A DNA stretch of 64,000 nt from Caenorhabditis remanei (Eukaryota; Nematoda; Chromadorea; Rhabditida; Rhabditidae). This document shows, one piece after another, positions 58,001 to 64,000 of this stretch. The notes below the pieces were generated by a model that saw only the letters and a program-made list of their open reading frames with translations, did not search any database and had not been told where the DNA came from. Within the stretch, counting starts at the first letter, position 1, and each line of letters starts with the position of its first letter. Both the position numbers and the translations under genes were made by a program. The stretch lies in contig NC_071329.1 in NCBI RefSeq assembly GCF_010183535.1, forward strand, positions 19,606,879-19,670,878, written 5' to 3'.

Positions 58001-61000
58001 TACCCCTCTACTATTTCCAGAATGTTCGATCTACCAGCCACATGTCTCTCGTGGAGATCACTGACAACTACATCTACGTCAGCAGAAAGTGATCAGCAAC
58101 ACGAGAAGAAGAGCCAAGAGGCTGTATTCAAAGCATTCACTGATTTGAGTACTGTGTTGAGAGGACTCAAAGGAATTCCTCTAATGATCACTAATGTTCA
58201 TGGAGTTAGTGGTTATTTGAGAGGCACTGAGGTTGGTTTTCAAGAGAAATTGTTGCAAACGATGAGTTCGAAAATTAGATATAACTATTCACGACATGAA
58301 AACTCAAATTTTCAACAGTTTTCCAGTTTTGGTCTGCTAGCTCACTACAAACTACATGACAATAGCTAGCAGACCAACTTTTGTCTGCTAGTTACTGACC
58401 AACACGTGTTACCTACCATTTAGAAGCTATTAAATCGAATTTCTGGCGATTTTTTAAAACATTTTCTCCTCTGAAAATACGATTTTGATTTGGAACTGAC
58501 TGAAAATCCACAACGCTACCAGAAAGAATACCAGAAAGCCGTAAATTTCAACAATTTAAAAATGTTGGCCTGCTAGCTCACTACAAACTACAAAATCGGA
58601 GCTAGCAGACCAACATCACTAGAGCGTATTTTCTAACCATATTCTAATTTCTATTTATTCTCCCGAGTCTTATTTTCTTTCCAGCCCGCCTATCCATCAG
58701 TCTTCGCTGCCACGTCATCAAACAAGTCAACCGACAATCACGCTCTCCCAGAAAACGGAAAAATTCCGTTGTACTCTCCGGCTGTCACTGTTCACATCAA
58801 ATTAGAATATTCTGGAAAATGGGGAAACGATGTGGAGGCAATCAGACGGTTGACGTCTTCTCTTTATGTTAAGGTGAGACTACAAACTACAAAAGAAAGA
58901 AATTAGCAGACCAATGAGAGCAAGTATTGGTCTGCTAGCTATCATATAAACTACAAACTACAAAGTCAAGAGCTAGCAGACCACTATTTAATTTTTTCTG
59001 CAGATCGCCGAGAAACTCCGCACGGTGCACAAACTCACCGCCGTTCCAACAATCGATCAATTATTCGTATTAAAATCTGGAATTGTGTTCAAAATTGTCG
59101 TTGTCAACGATCGAATTATGACGATTTTGGAGGAGGAAGTTCAGAAATTGAAGGATTCTGGAGCCACGAGAATTGAGAGTTCAATTCAGGGAATGCGATT
59201 GGCGATGTGGAAGAAAAAGTAGACATTTTCTATTTGTCTTCTTTTTTAAAGTAATTTTTATGAATTTCAATTACAGATTCGTCGCTGAACCACTTCTCCA
59301 AATGTCTCTTCAATCCTTCTCAACGAGTCACAAATTCTTCGGATCCACTGTACAATTATTCAAAAAGTATTCAATTTTCTTCCATTTTTTGTCTGAAAAC
59401 TCCTTTTTTATCAAAATTCATCTAAAAATGAACAATTTTCCAGATGGCTGGGTTCGAAATTGCTATCCGGACACCTCAATGATCATGTCATCGAGCTATT
59501 GGTGGTGGCTGCAATCAGTAAGAGAGGAAGTGTCGAGCCGCAGTGAGTTTATACCAGAAGAACGATAGAAATCACTCTAAAACTCACTTTTTTGCACTAA
59601 AAATCGTTGTTGGTCTGCTAGCTCACTACAAACTACAAATCTGGAGATAGCAGACCAATATTTTTCAGTCGAACTTTTTGCATTTTTCGATAAGATTTTG
59701 TTTGAAAGGAAAAATTAATTTAAATCTTCTTTTTTTCAATTTGATAGTCCTTTTTTGGAAAATTCGCGATTTCTCACTGTGAAACCCACTTTTTTTTCAC
59801 TACAATTGATTGTTGGTCTGCTAGCTCACTACAAACTACAAGGTTGGAGCTAGCAGACCAATATTGAAAAACTCGGTTTTCAGTCAAATTTTTCGCAGTC
59901 TTCAATGATAATAAGTGCCTTTTTCATTCATTTTTTCCAGATCCACGTGGTCTTCGTTCTCCCGTCTGCTCACTCTCCTCTGCACTCATCCATGGTCTTC
60001 GCGCCCACTCGTTGTCGATTTCGGACTGAAATCATGGACAGAAGAAGAGAGATCGAAACTCGAAGAGAAATTCATAAAAATGCGTCCAATTCTCCCGCCG
60101 ATGGTTGTCATTCATGAGGAAGATCAACTCGGATCCAAATTTACACGTGAAAATCCACAGGGAATCGTTTTGAATCGATTAGTTGCTGTTGCAAAGGAGG
60201 CGTTGAAACTCATGGAAAAACAGACGACCGGAGAGAAATCTATCGATTTAGAGGTGATTTTTGAGAAGAAAAGGCTTGAATTATTGTGAAAACGCGCTGA
60301 AGGAGCCCCAGTTTTCCCTAAATAAGGCAGCAACTCATCCGGAACAGCTTTTGACAGAAAGAATAGAACAAATTAGCGAAAAATGTAAATTGGTCTGCTA
60401 GCTCACTACAAACTACAAACCAAGAGCTAGCAGACCAACTCTCTTAATTTGTTGATTTTTTGTGGTTTTTCCAGAATTTTGCGCTTGTGCTCCTTTGACG
60501 CGTTTTTATTGCTGCCGATGAATTCTCTATTTCCTCATTTTCAGACCTCCCTGCTCACTGAAAATCTCGCTCCATACGACGCGATCATCAACTTGGAACC
60601 AGCAGCCGTCGTCAGAAAGAAGGCTCTCATGGAGAGAAGACCGTTACCGGAAAACTCGAAATTCCAACACAAAATTCCAGTTGTCGAGTTGGATCCGGTT
60701 GATGAACTCGTCTATCAGCTCAATAATAGTTTCCAGTCGGTAAGAAGGCGTGGCCTCGTTCATGGGCGAAGCCTATCAATACAAATGTGTTATTCAGGTC
60801 GCCATGTTCTTCTACAATAAATACGGTGGTCATCATATTGGAGTGATGTTCAAACCACAAGAAGAAGAGGTTCCGGCAAAGGTGAGGAAGATTGGTCTGC
60901 TAGCTCCCGCTTTGTAGTTTGTAGTTAGCTAGCAGACCAAAGTGCACTAGCGTCGTAAATCGATATATTTCACTATGAAATTCGTGTTTCTAAACCACAA

Positions 61001-61194
61001 ACTAGAATTTGAGAACGAGCAGTCCAATTTTTGGATAATGAAATTTAGAAATAATTTATTTTCAGATATCCCGTTGCGCTCTCCACAAATCGATATCCGA
61101 TTCGGCACTCCGTCTGAACCGTGCCGAAATTCTCGAAAATATTCTAATTTTGGGACAAGGAATTGTCGGTGACGTGGAATTGAAGAAGCAGTAG
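55075..61194 (+). CDS. nol-6: NOL6 / Nrap, nucleolar ribosome-biogenesis protein (Utp22 family)
   Basis: Nineteen exons: 55075-55134, 55187-55297, 55343-55667, 55712-55819, 56032-56123, 56259-56439, 56901-57055, 57101-57210, 57399-57703, 57827-57959, 58021-58231, 58685-58873, 59004-59218, 59277-59366, 59444-59542, 59941-60253, 60545-60739, 60798-60881 and 61066-61194 (1034 aa; human NOL6 is about 1146). It is a large Nrap-family protein, part of the small-subunit processome that assembles pre-18S rRNA in the nucleolus. Recognisable blocks: LNLTYPTKRAHFLCCIAKIL, GIRIGIYCSDV, LWRHLN-like (LIWRHLNIAS), FKKWLGSKLLSGHLNDHVIE, and RPLVVDF near the C-terminus. The ATG follows TTTTCAG-AA (SL-type). 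Nine introns carry hairpins. Exon 6's end plus its hairpin is duplicated inside intron 6. The symbol rests on family identity. Confidence 0.9.
55918..60940. repeat. hairpin family in NOL6 introns
   Basis: Copies: 55918-55947 (half), 56515-56535 (half) + 56541-56590, 56738-56786 + 56789-56836 (pair), 57274-57322 + 57325-57373 (pair), 57742-57791, 58329-58377, 58565-58613, 58876-58914 (lacking the left stem), 58927-58983, 59610-59658, 59813-59861, 60390-60438 and 60892-60940. Single copies mostly have ACTACAAACTACA on the coding strand. Introns under about 100 nt have none. Confidence 0.88.
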
Positions 61195-61888
61195 AACCGA
61201 AGTGTGCTTGTTAACTTTTTTATTGGTTTTTTTTGTTCATTTTCGTTGTTATTGTTACTTTCTTTACACAAACTTTTATAATCAAGTTATTTTTATACAG
61301 TAGAAAAAGCATCAAACTCAGAGAAAATTTGAAGCCATTTTTGAAGTGAGATTGACAAAACAGCGGCAAGAAAAGCACGTGCGCCCCTGCATTCATAATT
61401 AAAAGGGCGGAATTCGAGGCGTTGGTCTGCTAGCTCCACTACAAACTACATACATCGAGCTAGCAGGCCAAAATTTTGAAATTTTCTCGAGAAACAACTT
61501 CTTTAAATGCAAAATCTGCGATCGATTTGAATGTTTAAGCTTAGAATTGGAACTTTGGTTAAAAAACAGAAAACAATTCTAAATAATCTCAATAAATCGC
61601 GAAAATATAAGTTTTCAATCGAAAAATATTCATCGTGGTCATTATCTCTCTCTCCATTGTTTGTTGATTTGGTGTTCAGAATCAGAAATCAGTACACATT
61701 TTGAGAAGAAAAAACATATATAAAATTCCAAAATTTAGTTCAAAATTGTTCCGAAAGATTTCCAAAAAAAAATCGTTTGATTCGCTCATAAACGTTATTT
61801 CACCGGATCATATACACCAAGTATCACCGCGTGGATGTAATCATTGCGAATCGGAAAAGAGCTTGTTTGCTCCTAATTACCCAGTACG

Positions 61889-62760
61889 CAGTTACCCGGA
61901 GCCGGCACTGACTTCCTGCAACGTTTAGAGCAACGTCCAGACAGTACTGACGTACCCGGAACGGCTTTTACTTATCCGTGTGGAACACAGACCGTGTGCA
62001 GACCCTCGGAAAAAAACGGGTTCGATTTCGCTTTCCATTGGGATTTCTTCCTTTGGGTGGACATGCTCCAAACGGCATGGTCCAGGAGTCATCTGAGAGA
62101 CTCCTGACCCGGAGACAGTCCTGCCTTTCACGTGAGCAGTTACCCGGAGCCGGCACTGACTTCCTGCACCGTGTAGAGCAACGTCCAGACAGTACTGGTG
62201 TACCCGGAACGGCTTTTACTTGTCCGTATGGAATACCGACCGTGTGCAGACCCTCGGAAAAACGGGTTCGATTTCGCTTTCCATTGGGATTTCTTCCTTT
62301 GGGTGGACATGCTCCAAACGGCATGGTCCAGGAGTCATCTGAGAGACTCCTTGACCCGGAGACAGTCCTTCTTATCAAATGTGTAGATACCCATGTGAGC
62401 AGTTACCCGGAGCCGGCACTGACTTCCTGCAACGTGTAGAGCAACGTCCAGGCAGTACTGACGTACCCGGAACGGCTTTTACTTATCCGTGTGGAACACA
62501 GACCGTGTGCAGACCCTTAGAGAATTCTTTCTCAACTGGGATTTCTTCCTTTGTTTGAACATGCTCCAAACGGCATGGTGCAGGAGTCCGCGAACAGACT
62601 CCTGACCCGGAGACAGTCTTTCGTATCACGTGGCAGTTACCCGGAGCCGGCACTGACTTATTCTGCAACGCGTAGAACCGTGGGGCACGGAGCGTGTGCA
62701 GAAACCCGGAAAAAGCGGTTTTGATTTCGCTTTCCATTGGGATTTTCTTCCTTTTTTGTA
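61889..62760. repeat. tandem repeat, ~250-bp unit, about 3.5 copies
   Basis: Units begin CAGTTACCCGGAGCCGGCAC at 61889, 62137, 62400 and 62634 (spacings 248, 263 and 234). Each contains GTACCCGGAACGG, GACCGTGTGCAGACCC, TTCCATTGGGATTTCTTCC and CTCCTGACCCGGAGACAGTC. It is GC-richer than its surroundings, and CCCGGA is repeated several times per unit. Copy 4 is truncated. Long open frames through it on both strands are repeat artefacts. Confidence 0.9.
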
Positions 62761-63002
62761 GAGAACGTACTTGACGGATCTGAAAATATATGAAGTTTGC
62801 GAGGCGGTAGTTGAAAACAAACGAGAGGGGCGGAAAGAAAAACGAGTGAACGAGAAAATATGAGTTTAAAAAACACAGCGGAGAGTCTCAGAAAGTCCGA
62901 AAAAGAATTGGCAAGTCTAATAGAGCAGAATTGATTTTTTACGTACGAATGTTGTATTTTTTTTCAAATTGCGCGCAGTAGAAGGCCGCTCTGCAGAAGG
63001 GC

Positions 63003-63227
63003 GTGCTAAAGGTGATACAGTGGACTAAAAATGCCAACACCGGGGAAAATAAGTTAAAAAGCCAGCAAATCGAGAACATTTTGGAAAAAAAAAGAAAATC
63101 AGTCAAAATCCTACATATGTTGAAGTTTGAAAAAAGCGAACAATTAGCCAAAACTTCGATTTTGTTGAAATTCGAAGACTTTATGTCGAAAATGAGGAGA
63201 AAACTGTGCGAAGCGATTAGGGAATGA
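63003..63227 (+). CDS. possible lysine-rich coiled-coil exon
   Basis: The open frame extends upstream from the ATG (63003) to an acceptor-like GCGCGCAG ending near 62977, reading KAALQKGVLKVIQWTKNANT before a strongly helical Lys/Glu/Leu stretch (LKSQQIENILEKKRKSVKIL, LLKFEDFMSKMRRKLCEAI). A short ATG frame at 62859 (MSLKNTAESLRKSEKELASL) lies just upstream and has similar character, but I find no donor joining the two in phase. It may be the last exon of a real small gene, or a decayed one. Confidence 0.3.
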   Translation: MLKVIQWTKNANTGENKLKSQQIENILEKKRKSVKILHMLKFEKSEQLAKTSILLKFEDFMSKMRRKLCEAIRE

Positions 63228-64000
63228 GCCAAGAAAGCTGAAATTGACAAAAGAAATGGTCGAAAATTGGTTTTCCTAAAAAAAATTTTGAAAATAGCGT
63301 TTTCAAAGCGATCAAAAATGGTCTGCTAGCTCTCCGACTGTAGTTTGTAGTGAGTTAGCAGACCAATTTCCGAGAACTCGATTTTGGTCTGTTAGAGATT
63401 TCCTCGTTTTTGGACAGTTTTTGCCAATTTTCATTGTTGTTTTGCAAACATTTTCACGAGGAACACTTTTTTCGGAAGAATCCACAAGTGAAACGTACGT
63501 CAGAAAATCGTAAAAATTTTTTATTAAACAGGAACAACTAGATATTGGTCTGCTAGCTCTACTACAAACTACAACTTCAAAGCTAGCAGACCAAAATGAG
63601 TGTTTCTGGTCTCTTTCACCAGTTTTTCTCAGTTTAAAAACAAATTTTGTGGTTTTCTCCGCGAAAAGTGTTCTTTATAAAAAATTTAGTGAAAAAGCAA
63701 TGAAATAAGCAACAAAAAAAACGACAAAACAGCGGAAATCAAGAAAAAACAGTCCAAAATGAAGAAATCAGATGTTGGTCTTTTTTTCACCAGGTTTTCA
63801 GTAAACTTTTGGAAAAAACACCTAATACTACGAACTGTGCAACATTGGAACAGACCAACTGTCATCACCATGGCAGCTGTTGAATTGTAAACAACAGCTG
63901 AAGTAGTCTTTTGGGTGCGCAATACACAATTACACTTTCTCTCTATTGATTACTCATACTCGAATGCTCACCTACCCCTGTCAATCTGTAGTTTTTCTAT

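Larger units (their letters stand above)
61195..64000. other. repeat-rich right end with satellite
   Basis: Hairpins at 61422-61471, 63318-63366 and 63545-63594, the ~250-bp tandem repeat at 61889-62760, and a lysine-rich open frame at 63003-63227. Otherwise A+T-rich with no recognised gene. Confidence 0.5.

Noticed and set aside
61968..62439. Overlapping long open frames on both strands (136 and 153 codons)
   Set aside because: They run through the ~250-bp tandem repeat. Being open on both strands follows from a stop-poor, GC-rich repeated unit, and neither shows a domain, signal peptide or splice sites.

Overview
The window is nuclear DNA from a nematode, almost certainly a Caenorhabditis species. 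Genes are compact and intron-rich, most introns are 45-60 nt with TTTTCAG acceptors, acceptor-like AG sites sit directly before several start codons (spliced-leader style), and the PAN_3/CW plus C-type-lectin-like gene family is typical of the genus. I did not match it to a known assembly and cannot name the species.

Layout. 0-7.2 kb: a type II membrane protein gene (minus strand), a Thr/Pro-rich surface protein gene (plus) and a small secreted-peptide gene (minus). 7.2-13.8 kb: gene-poor sequence with an inverted-repeat transposon and dispersed short repeats. 13.9-17.3 kb: an FRS2-like PTB adaptor gene (minus). 17.3-22.0 kb: gene-free and repeat-rich. 21.4-34.1 kb: a tandem array of five secreted CW(PAN_3) genes, four of them also carrying a C-type-lectin-like domain, with an inverted relic at its left edge. 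35.7-37.7 kb: an SLC7-type amino-acid transporter whose last codons lie inside a transposable element. 39.0-44.6 kb: a probable operon of C1D/Rrp47, SMIM7 and COG4. 45.1-49.4 kb: two multi-pass membrane paralogues in a recent segmental duplication. 50.2-54.2 kb: a threonine dehydratase with a predicted mitochondrial leader and a single-pass membrane protein (both minus). 55.1-61.2 kb: NOL6. 61.2-64.0 kb: satellite and repeats.

Many of the genes are unrelated housekeeping functions: Golgi tethering (COG4), exosome-linked RNA processing (C1D), ribosome biogenesis (NOL6), amino-acid metabolism and transport, and receptor-kinase signalling (FRS2-like). The lectin cluster is a fast-evolving secreted family. 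Every multi-exon model given with exon coordinates keeps its reading frame throughout.

The most striking signal is a family of about 80 short hairpins (about 49 bp). The stem is TTGGTCTGCTAGCTC/GAGCTAGCAGACCAA and the loop is asymmetric, with core ACTACAAACTACA. They fill nearly all the longer introns and spacers from 12.6 kb to the right end, often as fixed-orientation back-to-back pairs. They are almost absent from the first 12.6 kb and from the lectin cluster. I do not recognise this family; it is the best candidate here for an undescribed system.
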